Assembly: GCA_023375785.1 (NCBI GenBank)
Contig: SZWC01023557.1
Coordinates: forward strand, 3,202-36,026
Direction of reading: 5' to 3'
Source: Penium margaritaceum
Taxonomy: Eukaryota; Streptophyta; Zygnematophyceae; Desmidiales; Peniaceae
Length of the DNA stretch: 32,825 bases
Shown here one piece after another: positions 1-8,909 of this stretch (its first letter is position 1; each line of letters begins with the position of its first letter). The notes under the pieces were generated by a model that did not search any database, was not told the origin of the DNA, and worked only from the letters and a program-made list of their open reading frames with translations. Made by a program: the position numbers and the translations under genes.

Positions 1-1218
1 GCGGGCGAGGCGTAGGTCATCCGGAGGAGCCGGGCAAGTACGAGCAGAGTGCTCAGTAGAGCCACAGTTCCAGCACACAACGGCGCCCGGAATCCGAGAG
101 GAAGGGGCAGCACCCTTATCCTTGCCCTTGCCCTTGCCCTTCCCTTTCCCTTTGCCACAACCCTGGGAAGCAAGGGCAGCGGTAGGAGAGGAAGAGGAGG
201 CCGTGGAGGCAGGGGAAGATACAGCAGCGGAGAGGGAGGAGGGTGCAGCAGAGGAGAAGGAGGGTGCTGCTGAAGTGGTGAGCGCAGCAACACCCGTAAC
301 TGAAGAGCGATGAAGGCACTTGTTTTGAAGACTGGTCCACCAGGCAGCAAGGCGCTCGGAGGTGAAATCCCAGAGAGGCCCTACCCCTGGCGGGGAATCA
401 GGGGGAATGGGCTGTGAGGCAAGCTGCTGCAGCTCGTCAGCTTTGACGTCACGAAGAAGGTCGGACAGCTCTGGGATAAGGCCGTTGATCATGGTGAGAA
501 CAGCAGAGAGCTGGTCAGGTGCTGCTTTGCCAAGCTCGCGAAGAAGCTTGAGACCGCGAGACCAATAGGCATTAGCGGTCTCGTCACTACGCATGAGAAG
601 TGTGTTGAACTGGACTATGAGGGCGCTCTGAGCGGCCTGGCCAGTGACAGTGGTGCGACGACGTAGCATGGCATATGCACCGACATGGTCGGCAAGACGC
701 TGGACAGCAGGATCAGCATTGAACGTGCCGACATCATCAATCAACGACTCAAGAGCGGCAGCGATGAGGGCGCGCACAGCACGGGCAGACTCAGTTGCAA
801 GGGGAGTGAATGGAGTAACAGCTGGGGAGTAATACTCCCACATCTGCTCCCCTTGGGCCCACGCGCTAAAGCGCACTTCCCAGGAGGTGAAGGCGAGCCC
901 AGAGGAGAGGGAAGGTGGTTGAGAGAAGAAGTCATGCTGGCGAGGCGCGGGGAGAGTGGCGGCAGCAGCAGCAGTGCCAGTGGGCGCAATAGCAGAAGTG
1001 TTAGAGGAAGAAGAAGAGGTGCCTGCACAAGGGGTTTGACTGGTTCCAACCGACGCAGCAGAGAGGCGACGCAGCACTATGGCGGCGACCTCATTAACAA
1101 AAGCGGCGCGATTATCTTCAGCAAGCTTAAGGCGGTCCTCAGCCTCCTACTGAGCCTCGCGAGCGAGGGTCAGCTGGCGCTGAAGAGTCGCTATGACTGA
1201 CTCGTCGTCACCAGGCAT
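1..1218 (-). pseudogene. Copia Gag (partial, one internal stop), element A
   Basis: Retrotransposon capsid/nucleocapsid polyprotein that would package the element RNA. From ATG at 1218-1216 the frame is open to the window edge (over 400 codons) except for one TAG at 1149-1147 (codon 24). It contains the Gag segment with an FxxWEVRFSAWAQGE motif, the FNTLLM...LLRELG block, a WWTSLQNK motif, a Lys-Gly-rich basic stretch (codons about 355-370) and an intact CCHC zinc knuckle (C-X2-C-X4-H-X4-C) at 75-34. Element E gives an independent alignment over the whole length; E has His-Arg where A has Gln-stop. It continues off the left edge, where protease is expected. Either a single nonsense mutation or an upstream stop bypassed by a later start. 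Confidence 0.85.
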
Positions 1219-1259
1219 GGTGACGACGCGAGGGCTCTGCCGGACAGATTTTGGCAGAG

Positions 1260-1287
1260 TTTCCCCAGCCCCAGTGGGCGTGGGAAA
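1260..1287 (-). other. Conserved hairpin with ACTG loop before gag, element A
   Basis: Two 12-nt arms (1260-1271 and 1276-1287) pair with about one mismatch around a 4-nt loop that reads ACTG on the sense strand. It lies about 40 nt upstream of the gag ATG. Equivalent hairpins occur in E (29419-29446) and D (23378-23405). Confidence 0.55.
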
Positions 1288-1409
1288 AGTGGGGTTGCCT
1301 GAGGCAAAGAGTCAAAAGCTGCAGGACAGCCCACCCCGAGTCAGACAGGACAAGCCACAGCAGAAGGAGAAGAGGGAAGATACGCAGGCACAATATGCAA
1401 ACAAGGTGG

Positions 1410-2147
1410 TCAAGATGACGGGCTGCGGAGAAAAGCAAGGAGTGGAGGAACCACAGCAGCAGAGGCAGCAGATAGAACAGAGACGGTGGAGGCAATGGGC
1501 ACCACCAGAGCAAAGGCTCCAGTGGTGCAGGCAGCAGCAAGAGTAGAGAAGGCTGCTGCGATGGAGATGGTTGCTGTGACGAGGCTGGAGGCGGCAGATG
1601 GAGCAGATGAAGTTGTGGTGACGGCGACTGCGGTGGAGGTGCGAATTGAAGCAGCGGCTGCCGCTGTGGCTGATGTAGCTGAGGCCGTTGCAGAGGCAAT
1701 GGCAGATGCTGTAGCAGATATTTGTGTGCCTATATCAGCAGCCGCTGTAGCAATGGGACCAGCAACAACCGCGGCCTCTGTGTACGAATCTGCAGCACGT
1801 CCTACTGAGGTGGCGGCAGGAGCACGCGAGGCTCTAGCGACGGCGGCGAAGGTGGCTGCAGCTGCCGCCGCTGCGTCAATGATAGCCGTGATTGTGCGTG
1901 TAACGATGCGCACAAGACGAACGACGTCCTGCGGGAACGCTGAGTGCAGCTGGGCAGCAGGAACCTCGGGATCGCCGGACAGCAGAGGGTCCTCCCTAAG
2001 AGAATGGGGAGGGGAGACGCTTACCGGACGATGACGTGATGCACGAGCGGACCGTGCTGAGGCGGACTCGAATCCCCGGTCGCTACTCATGCCGCGACGA
2101 TGTCGTTCTCGTCGGTGCGACGTTCCCCCGTTGTAGTACTCCACCAA
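1410..2147 (-). CDS. Ala/Ser/Thr-rich upstream ORF, element A
   Basis: A 245-codon ORF lying between leader and gag, ending about 190 nt before the gag ATG. The N-terminal 45 residues are Arg/Ser-rich; the rest is Ala, Thr, Ser and Val rich with no Cys motif and no recognised domain. The same ORF exists in element E (29574-30359), aligned along its C-terminal 150 residues (shared ARAS(R/K)AP, GPIATAAAD blocks) and ending with nearly the same residues before the stop (LRSPSS versus LHSPAA). The frame is also open upstream of this ATG for tens of codons, so the true start is uncertain. Hydrophobic Ala/Val runs could be helical or membrane-seeking, but no function is claimed. It is unusual for copia elements, which normally begin with gag. 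Confidence 0.5.
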   Translation of the reverse strand: MVEYYNGGTSHRRERHRRGMSSDRGFESASARSARASRHRPVSVSPPHSLREDPLLSGDPEVPAAQLHSAFPQDVVRLVRIVTRTITAIIDAAAAAAATFAAVARASRAPAATSVGRAADSYTEAAVVAGPIATAAADIGTQISATASAIASATASATSATAAAAASIRTSTAVAVTTTSSAPSAASSLVTATISIAAAFSTLAAACTTGAFALVVPIASTVSVLSAASAAVVPPLLAFLRSPSS

Positions 2148-2229
2148 CGAGGCCGCGTCTGGAACGTCACCGTGTGCCAGTGTGGCAGTTGAGGTATTAG
2201 GACGGTGGGCGTCCTTTACAGCTGTTGCT

Positions 2230-3040
2230 GAAAGTGCAACAATTGAGAATGTAGCAGCAGTATTTGGAGAGATGTATGGATGCTGCTGCGGTCTCGTTGC
2301 TGCTGCTGTTGCTGCTGCTACTACAAGTAGATCGGCACCTGTTGCTGCTGCTGCTGTCTCCTTGTTGCTGCTGCTGCTTTTGCTGTCGCTTCGCTGCTGC
2401 TGCTGCTGCTATTGCTTTGCTGTTGCTGCTGCTGCTCCTGCTGCTGCTGCAAGTGGATTGGCACCTGCTACTGCTGCTGCTACTGTCGCTTTGCTGCTGC
2501 TGCTGCTGCTGCTACTTCATGTTGATCGGCACCTGCTGCTGCTGCTACTGTCGCCTTGCTGCTGCTGCTGCTACTGTCGCTTTGCTGCTGCTGCTGCTGC
2601 TGCTACTTCATGTTGATCGGCACCTGCTGCTGCTGCTACTGTCGCCTTGCTGCTGCTGCTGCTACTACTGCTGCTTTGCTGCTGCTACTGCTTCTGCTGT
2701 CGCTTTGCTGTTGCTGCTGTTGATCGGCACCTGCTGCTGCTGCTGCTGTCGCCTTGCTGCTGCTGCTGCTGCTGTTGCTTTGCTACTGCTACTGCTGCTT
2801 TGCTGCTATTGCTGCTGCTGATGTCGCTTTGCTGCTGCCGCTACTGCTGCTGTCTCTTTGCTACTGCTGCTACTACTGTTGTTGCAAGCAGATCGGCACC
2901 GGTTGCTGATGCAGCTGAGAAGGATGACGGCTGCTCCCCTTGCAGCCATTTCTGCTATCGCTTTGTGGCTGCTGCTGCAGCTACTGTGACTTCATTGCTG
3001 CTGCTTAGGGCGTGGTGGTGCTGCTGCTCAAGCTACTGCC
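2230..3040 (-). repeat. CAG-rich leader, element A
   Basis: About 0.8 kb of interrupted trinucleotide repeat, CTG on the plus strand and therefore CAG in element sense, between the primer-binding site and the upstream ORF. Within it a longer unit recurs several times: a CTG run, then a Cys/Arg-type interruption around GATCGGCACCTG (seen near 2330, 2525, 2614, 2722, 2892). Long Leu/Ala/Cys ORFs on either strand here are products of the repeat, not genes. Confidence 0.85.
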
Positions 3041-3298
3041 GTAGATAAGGCAGTTTGAAACCTGCAGCATCGCGAATGAGAGCAATCCCGCGGGGGTGAA
3101 TGAAGTGAACACCCGCGAGTGTTTGCTCGTAGCTCCTTCTGTTTCTCGCCACAGAATGGGCGAGGGTAGTGAGCTGCAGTAGGAGAGAATGTACTTCTAG
3201 TGACTGAAGTGGCGGCGGAAGCGGTGGTGGCGACGAAGATTGGCCGCACACCGAGATCGAGCGCTCGATTCATGAGCTCAACACCTCCTCTCTCCACT

Positions 3299-3310
3299 AC
3301 TCTGATACCA
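3299..3310 (-). other. Primer-binding site, element A
   Basis: Minus-strand TGGTATCAGAGT directly inside the LTR. This is the standard copia site complementary to initiator methionine tRNA; minus-strand DNA synthesis would start here. Confidence 0.9.
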
Positions 3311-3870
3311 GAGGATAGAGGATCCCGGTAGGAGGGAGAGTGAGGGTCGAAGGAAGAACAGACTGAGCATGCAAGAGACAAAGCGCCATAAACGGCAGCG
3401 GTTTTGCGAAGGAGAGAAAAACGCAAGTAGCTCAGTGACAATCGACAGAGGTGTTACGCGGGCCCTAAGCTGCTGGCGAGGTGACGAGCGAGCAAGCAGC
3501 GAGCCCACCCTCGCTCGCACCCCCGCCGTGCTAGGGTAGAACCTGGACCTGTTCCCCACATTAATATTCAAGAACATGCAAGTCCAGGCCGAGAAAACAA
3601 CCCGGCCACAATCCCCTCTTTCTCAGGCAAAAACAAAACCCACTAGAAATCCTAGTGTCACCAAGCACTTATATTGTGAAATGTTGTGGTAAGGGGAACG
3701 CTCAATTCTGCGAGCGACTCTGGATTGTCTTCTCTGAATGCCCACGAGTTACCACCACTTGAGGTACAGCGTCAGCACCGATGTCCCTCCAGCATCAGTC
3801 ACCTGCGTCAGTGCGGTGAGTATGCAGCTAGGCCAGAGGTCACAACATGTCTGTGGCACATAAACCAACA
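3311..3870 (-). mobile_element. LTR of element A
   Basis: About 560 bp. The left edge abuts the primer-binding site; the right edge reads, on the minus strand, TGTTGGTTTATGTG, the usual copia LTR start. A TATA-like ATATAAG on the minus strand lies at 3668-3674, about 200 nt into the LTR, a plausible promoter. Blocks near 3480-3555 and 3790-3870 match the LTR of element E (31959-32050 and 32230-32327). Immediately right of it is a PPT, not flank, which is unexpected for a 5' LTR. Confidence 0.85.
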
Positions 3871-3927
3871 CTCCCCCATGACCCACAGCCGACGCAAACA
3901 GACACCAACTGACACGAGCGTCACAAG
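3871..3927 (-). mobile_element. PPT and stub of a second internal region
   Basis: Minus strand GGGTCATGGGGGAG directly before the LTR start at 3870 is a polypurine tract closely resembling those of C and D. It belongs at the 3' end of an internal region. About 45 nt of internal sequence remain before the single N at 3928. It means the LTR at 3311-3870 also serves as a 3' LTR of another copy, or that sequence was lost or misjoined at the N. Confidence 0.75.
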
Positions 3928-3928
3928 N

Positions 3929-4114
3929 TGTGGTAAGGGGAACGCTCAATTCTGCGAGCGACTCTGGATTGTCTTCTCTGAATGCCCACGAGTTACCACC
4001 ACTTGAGGTACAGCGTCAGCACCGATGTCCCTCCAGCATCAGTCACCTGCGTCAGTGCGGTGAGTATGCAGCTAGGCCAGAGGTCACAACATGTCTGTGG
4101 CACATAAACCAACA
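3929..4114 (-). mobile_element. Partial second LTR copy (186 bp), element A family
   Basis: Appears identical to 3685-3870 over 186 bp (offset 244), starting right after the N and ending with the LTR terminus (minus-strand TGTTGG at 4114). Right of it is unrelated sequence, so this is the true outer edge of the A insertion. Perfect identity suggests very recent duplication or an assembly overlap. Confidence 0.85.
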
Positions 4115-4544
4115 AGGGAGAGAACACTGGGGGGGTTCCCCGAGTGGGCCACCCAAAGACAACCCCAAAAGGGGCACCCGAGGAGGTGGCACCTGAGAAG
4201 AAAAAAAAGGAGTGAAGAAAAAAAAATACCCCCGGTGCACCCACACGTTGGTGCACTAACTCGCCGTCGGCAAACGACAGCGACCGCAACAGCAGCAACG
4301 GCCGCGTGAGCCGCAGTAGTAGCAGCAGCGGCGAAGGTGGTCGGAGGCCACAGTCGTCGGCTGACGACGGCAACCGGAGCAACAACAACACCGAAGGCGA
4401 CTTGAGGTAGCACGGCAACCACGCGAAAGATGCGTAGTAGTCGAACATCAACGTACCACGAGCGTAGTGGTGGCCGTCCTCGTGACCGCGTCACAGCACA
4501 TTTGAGACATTGTGCTTTGATCGCCCGGTTCCCCTTGTGGCCTT
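4115..4544 (+). other. Element B internal, no gene recognised
   Basis: I see no credible coding frame with known motifs. It holds A-rich runs (4200-4227), a small inverted repeat (GTGCACC 4235-4241 with GGTGCAC 4250-4256) and interrupted CAG/CGG triplets at 4280-4400. Confidence 0.4.
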
Positions 4545-4946
4545 GTGCCAGCGGGAGCGGGTGTCTTATACACTCACCCACGCCGGGCTCCTAAGATGAT
4601 CACACCGGCGTGGCAAGGGGCACAGCCGGCGCCTTGGCTGGCACCGGCATTGCAAATGTGGCAGGCGCCACGAGCGCAGTGGCAGTTCCAGCCGTGGCAC
4701 ATGCCTCAGACGTCCAACGGCTTTGCCTTCTTCTTTTGCAGCGACCGACACCATGGTTGGCGCCAGTGTCGCCAGCGCCTTGCTGGGCGGCGACCTCCCT
4801 GGTTACGGTCCCGCCTTACTCCACTATCGGACTCAGAGACATTAGCTCATACCGTCGCACCCCTCAGTGGAGCTATGGCGGTGTTGTACACCGAGCTCCA
4901 GGGTCTGAAGCGCACGGTGCAACAGCTGACAGACCATGGTCTCTGA
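4545..4946 (+). CDS. Trp/Pro/Gln-rich ORF of element B, uncertain
   Basis: Open frame of 133 codons. The N-terminal half is rich in Pro, Trp, Gln and Ala; the last 25 residues (start ATG at 4875) look like a short amphipathic helix. It overlaps the next ORF by a few bases in another frame (ATG at 4936). No domain recognised and no homologue seen in the window. It may be the N-terminal part of one protein with the downstream ORF after a frameshift; it could equally be chance. Confidence 0.3.
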   Translation: MPAGAGVLYTHPRRAPKMITPAWQGAQPAPWLAPALQMWQAPRAQWQFQPWHMPQTSNGFAFFFCSDRHHGWRQCRQRLAGRRPPWLRSRLTPLSDSETLAHTVAPLSGAMAVLYTELQGLKRTVQQLTDHGL

Positions 4947-6758
4947 GCGGGTCGTTGCCACCGTGCCGCTTCACACACCCCTATCTTCCTCCTCGCCATC
5001 CTCACCTCCATCGGTGTCATCACCTGACCATGCCACACCTCCCGACCTTAGCTCCACCTCTGATGCCCTTCGCTCTATCCTCAAGTCAGTTGGAGTCATC
5101 CCGACCGTTGACCCCTCCGCTTCTCTGCTAGTCCCTTCAGCTCGGCGTCGTTGCGCTCGCACTTGGCACGCGAGGCAGCGGACGGCATGTTTGGCGAGAC
5201 ATGCCTAGGAGGCAGCAGCAGTCGCAGCAGTGGCAGACGTCAGCACGGAGATGACTCTCTCGTCCCCAGTCGCAGGGTTGGTGCGGCATCCCTTTGCAGC
5301 TTCTACCGGTGCGTCGGTCGAGGGGGGGATGGAGTGTCCACCGACGACCACCGGAGAGTGCAGCAGGGATGCGACAGACGGTGCTTCATGACAGGACGCT
5401 CTCCGTGAGGATGAGACATCCGAGGAGTGGTCCGACGTGGAGTCCGAGGTGGACGAGTGGTCCGACGCGGAGTTGGAGGCAGACATAGAGATGGGGATGG
5501 AGATGGAGACTACTGTTGACGTAGCAGAGACCACGACCATAGAGGCATGTGTGGCAGCAGCAGTGGATGGGGCAGTAGTAGCAATGGCGATGACAACGGA
5601 CACATGTGGAGTAGACGTCCAGGCAGTGGGTGTGTCGGCAGCCATCGACGTCTTGACAGTAGCAGCAGTTGCAGTCATTGCTACTGACAGGACGCCGGCA
5701 GTGGACGCGCTTGTTGGTGCAGACACCACGATGGTCGTTGCTCCTATAGTAGCTAGTACAACTTGCGTAGGGGTAGACGCTCCCTCAGCCACAGCATCTG
5801 CCATTGCAGATATACATGCGGAGGGGGTACCCGGAGAGGTAGGAGACGTCAAGGTTGCCAGCACTTCTGCTATGGCCAGTGCCATTGCGGAAGTTGTCTG
5901 TGGAGGCGCAGCCATCGCGAAGGACGCAGCTCGAGAAGTAGCTGATACACCAGCAGCCGAGCAGGCCCCTGCACTTGAGCATTTACACTCTATGCTTCGT
6001 GACCAAGAGGATGTAGTCACATGTGCGGACAGGCACCTACAAGATCTCACGCTTGAGCTACGTGCAGCGAGCACACGTTGGAGCACCGCTGACGCCGCGG
6101 GTCGTCGGTTAGCGGCAGTAGACGTCGAGGATGTGTACACGCGCCTCGAGGCTGCTGAGTGGACGTTCCACGGTGCAATGTGGAGACGGTCGGACTTGCG
6201 CCGACAGTTGGAGGAGGTGATATCAGTGGATGTTTTAGCAGCGATGGCCCGTGCAAGAGCAACCGCTACCGTGACCCACAGTGTTGACAGCGGAGTGGCG
6301 GTTGTGCCCACGGCATCAGCTCAGCCTACAGCAGTCACCCCTATAGGCGCATCTACCGTGGAGGATGCAGGGCGAGCTGCAGACCTCCGGCTCATGGCTG
6401 CCTTGACCGGCATCGCTGACACCATGGCTGTTCTAGCCGTCGACACACCTACACATGTCCAAGCTACAGTTCCCATACTCGAGCGCCTACGCTCCGCGGT
6501 CGACGAGCAGGAGGTAGATGTGGCTCGAGCGGAGGCGCACGTGCAGGGTCTCATGGCCGAGCTTCGGGAGGCCAGCAGCCGTTGTTACACTACGGATGTT
6601 CCAGCACGGTAGGCTGCCGAGGAGTGGGTGGAGGATGTGCACACGCATCTCGAGGCAGCTGAGAGGTCTTTACAGGATGCACGTCGGAGACGGGCGGACG
6701 TTCAGCGGCAGGTGGACGATTGGCTGCAGCGTCTGCACTTGCAAGAGGTGCTATTGTA
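4936..6758 (+). pseudogene. Coiled-coil, Ala-rich ORF of element B with internal duplication
   Basis: One reading frame of about 607 codons from ATG 4936, interrupted by TAG 5206, TGA 5389 and TAG 6610; the stretch 5392-6609 is open for 406 codons. Order: Ser/Pro-rich N-terminus, acidic stretch with a repeated EEWSD/DEWSD motif (about 5420-5480), a long Ala/Val/Thr-rich middle, then two related charged helical repeats of about 90 residues (about 5970-6240 and 6475-6758), sharing the pattern LE-L-S---(D/E)QE-V---A, then VEDV-T-LEAAE and a run ending RR-D--RQ(V/L). They look like coiled coils. No enzyme motif. It lies just before the PPT and 3' LTR, the position of additional (env-like) ORFs in some plant copia elements; that role is speculation. 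Confidence 0.5.
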
Positions 6759-7112
6759 GAGGCACTGGCTGCTACTGGCACACCTGTCACTCGGCCGTCG
6801 ACTCCTAGTCGGACGTCGGCATCCGTTGGTGAATCTACCTCCATGTGGTATGTATGTTCCATGCACGCGAGCAGGTGTGGTCGAGACCCGGACCCCGAAG
6901 ACATGTTCTGAGGGTCATGAGGAGACCTTGTTGCTTTGTACCTCTTGTGTGATGTTTGGCACATGTGTGTGTAGATTATGTGTTGTACAGTCGAGAACCG
7001 GGCACTTGGTGAGTTACACCACTGTCTCGAGGAAACCTTGTATTATGGTTAGTGTTTACGACGGACAGTGAGTGTAGCCCCTCACTTTTCATTGCGGTGA
7101 CGGCTGTGTCTG
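6759..7112 (+). other. Element B 3' untranslated region
   Basis: Between the last recognisable repeat and the polypurine tract. A frame at 6720-6911 continues with Ala/Thr/Ser residues resembling the sequence after the first coiled-coil repeat, suggesting a frameshift near 6750. Nothing else recognised. Confidence 0.4.
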
Positions 7113-7122
7113 CTAGGGGGAG
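7113..7122 (+). other. Polypurine tract, element B
   Basis: CTAGGGGGAG immediately before the LTR start TGTTGG at 7123; it would prime plus-strand DNA synthesis. Confidence 0.75.
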
Positions 7123-7787
7123 TGTTGGTTTGTGTGGCTTCCACCCGTCACTAGTGATGACGCGTGATTATCCGTATACCCAGTACTGGTGATACGGAAC
7201 GGCGTTACCGGAGAGCATGACGACATGATCCATGGTGCAGACGCAACTGGCGCCAGGGCACCGACGAGTGGTGGCTACATGCACTACCAACTGCCAGACA
7301 GCTGCCACGACATTCCGGGTGATTGTCGGGGACCTTTCTGGATTTTCTGCAGACGATAGAGTTTTCTCGGTGGACTAGCTCCCGAGCCCGATTTGCATGT
7401 TTTGCATTGTCTGTCCACCGATTGATGCCAGACTTGTGTGTGTGACCCGTTGTAGCGTCCGGCTCAAGATTTTGCATCTCTAGGCTCAGACAGTGGTGCA
7501 TTCGGATACCTATGTGCAGGTTTATGGCCAAAACAATGATTTTAGGCCAGTTTTGGGACAAAGTGACACTGCGCGTGCGTCACTTGCCGTGAGCCGCAAC
7601 AGGTATTTATGTTGTGTTCTTGTCAGATTTGAGATTTGAGCTTCTTGACACTCTGTGCGTGTCCCTACCCAAACCCTTGCAGTTTTTGCCTCTGACTTGT
7701 GACCCTTGTCACACGCTGACCTAGCGCTGACGCCTAGTGTCGCGGCAAGTGGTTTGGAAGGTTCATAGAAGCTTCTCTAACTGTACA
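7123..7787 (+). mobile_element. 3' LTR of element B
   Basis: 665 bp from TGTTGG to TGTACA. It shares ordered blocks with the C LTR: a TCGGTGGACTAG block near 7368, TTTGCATTGT near 7402, the GGCCAAAAC block at 7527, a TATTTAT TATA-like element near 7603 and a CACTGACGCCTAG-like block near 7727. Right flank is TGGAT; the matching target duplication would be out of the window. Confidence 0.85.
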
Positions 7788-7990
7788 TGGATACAAACAA
7801 GAGCAACGACTCAACTGGGAGCATCACGAGAACACAACAAACCAACAGCATGGACTGCAGCCTTGAAGACGATACTGCTGAGTGCCCTTGTAAGAAAGTG
7901 AGTCCTCTGCTGTCGAGTGTCAACCCAAACGATCTGGACATGACCTGTAGCCACTCTCTCGTGCACAAAATGATGCTCAACATTGATATG
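7788..7990 (-). pseudogene. RNase H C-terminal fragment of element E
   Basis: Minus-strand reading contains VEHHFVHE and VQIVWVDT followed by a (T)HFLT(R/K)ALS motif, the conserved end of copia RNase H (compare VEHHFVRD and ISVIWVGT in C at 15800-15860). It joins directly to the RNase H at 24381 onwards through the 5-bp duplication at 7986-7990. The frame ends at a TGA near 7818. Confidence 0.8.
7986..7990. repeat. Target-site duplication of D (left)
   Basis: ATATG, matching 24376-24380 exactly; 5 bp is the length copia integrase makes. Confidence 0.85.
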
Positions 7991-8834
7991 GGTTGGAACT
8001 ACTAAAGCACAAGTTGGGGCAGTGGCATTGTTGATGCAACGTGCGGGCTTCCACGCTCGTTGCTTAGTCTGATGCCCCCTCAGTCTGCGCTCTACAGTCT
8101 AAGTCTGAGTGCTCTGAGTTTGTTACTCAAAAGTGCGCACGCCAGTATCAGCGCCAGAAAGCAGCTGAAAACTGAAAGTGACTGATTAGGAATGAAGAAC
8201 AAACACCAATAGGAGACCCCTCCAAGTTCTAGCTCCCCCCATCTCTGTAGAGCTTGTGACTTGGCTATCCAACCAATCAGAAAATAGACATTTTTTTGGC
8301 AGGCAGGGTTTTCTCGATAAGCACTGCCAGATGGCCGACAACCCAAAACCAGGGCGTTGCCCGTTTTGCCTGAAAACTGGGCAATAACATAATACTGATG
8401 TTGCAAACGCAGTCGTGCGTTCAGAAGCATCTAGAAAAACAGCATCAAAGAGTTATGGCTGCCCAAACCCAGGCAGTGCATACGACAGTCCATGGTGCCA
8501 AACAATGCCACGCTAACATGAGACATGGACCCTAAGCAGAGCATCACGCTACACACACAATGGTATAGTCAGAGCCAGCGCTGGGCGCATGCAAACAGCA
8601 TCTGTGGTGGCAGTGACCGCCGGCGGCCTGAGCGTCGAGGAGGCATGTCGATGGAGTTGAGCACATTGCCACAGGGAGGAGGCTCCAGCGAACTGCGTGT
8701 AGGCTTCAGCGTGCATCGGCTCCACCGGACGACACTCCAGCAGCGTTGAGTCTTGCCGTCAGTCATCTGCACGCTGATGTACACAAGCGGAGAGGAGACA
8801 ATAGAGCAGAATGAGAGATGCCAAAAAACCAACA
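7991..8834 (-). mobile_element. 3' LTR of element D
   Basis: 844 bp, ending on the minus strand with TGTTGGTTTTTTGG at 8834. It aligns along its length with 23557-24375, with roughly one mismatch in ten by eye and a small (about 18 nt) segment near 8350-8368 absent from the other copy. The divergence indicates an old insertion. Confidence 0.92.
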
Positions 8835-8909
8835 CTCCCCCATGACTCACAGGCGCAGTGCACATAGACAGGCAGTGACACATATGTTGAGACTCTCCCA
8901 GGGCACATA
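8835..8909 (-). mobile_element. PPT and 3' end of element D
   Basis: Minus-strand GTCATGGGGGAG (8846-8835) is the polypurine tract. The rest is the last part of D's pol frame, which runs from 16713 across the C insertion and ends at a TGA near 8852. Confidence 0.8.

Larger units (their letters stand above)
1..4114 (-). mobile_element. Copia LTR retrotransposon A (5' part, runs off left edge)
   Basis: Minus-strand Ty1/copia element. Reading leftwards it shows an LTR, a primer-binding site, a CAG-rich leader, an Ala-rich upstream ORF and gag. Protease, integrase, RT and the 3' LTR must lie left of the window. Gag and the upstream ORF are strongly similar to those of element E, and the LTRs share recognisable blocks, so A and E belong to one family. 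The sequence right of its LTR belongs to element B, so A probably inserted into B. No target duplication can be checked because the other end is missing. Confidence 0.9.
4115..7787 (+). mobile_element. LTR element B (3' part, non-canonical)
   Basis: Plus-strand element recognised by a polypurine tract and 3' LTR at its right end. Its left part is cut by the insertion of A, so the 5' LTR must be left of the window. In the visible 3 kb there is no RT, integrase or RNase H, only a coiled-coil ORF. It is either a non-autonomous element carrying a foreign ORF or an element with an extra ORF after pol. The LTR is distantly related to that of C. The sequence right of it is E's pol 3' end, so B appears inserted in E. 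Confidence 0.7.

Noticed and set aside
2264-2821. Long Leu/Cys/Ala ORFs on the plus strand in the CTG region, and similar ones at 22503-22850 and 9826-10158
   Set aside because: They are translations of trinucleotide repeats antisense to element leaders; stop-free because CTG, GCT and TGC contain no stops.
2300-3000. Regular spaced repeats resembling a CRISPR array
   Set aside because: The recurring GATCGGCACCTG segments are spaced irregularly by CTG triplets with no unique spacers, in a eukaryotic retrotransposon leader.
5205-6311. 368-codon minus-strand ORF opposite the B coiled-coil ORF
   Set aside because: Mirror of the Ala/Val-rich plus-strand frame. The plus frame has internal repeats, an acidic segment and sits in the orientation of the PPT and LTR.
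4545-7112. Treating the element B ORFs as Gag
   Set aside because: No CCHC knuckle, none of the Gag blocks shared by A, C, D and E, and location next to the 3' LTR rather than the PBS.
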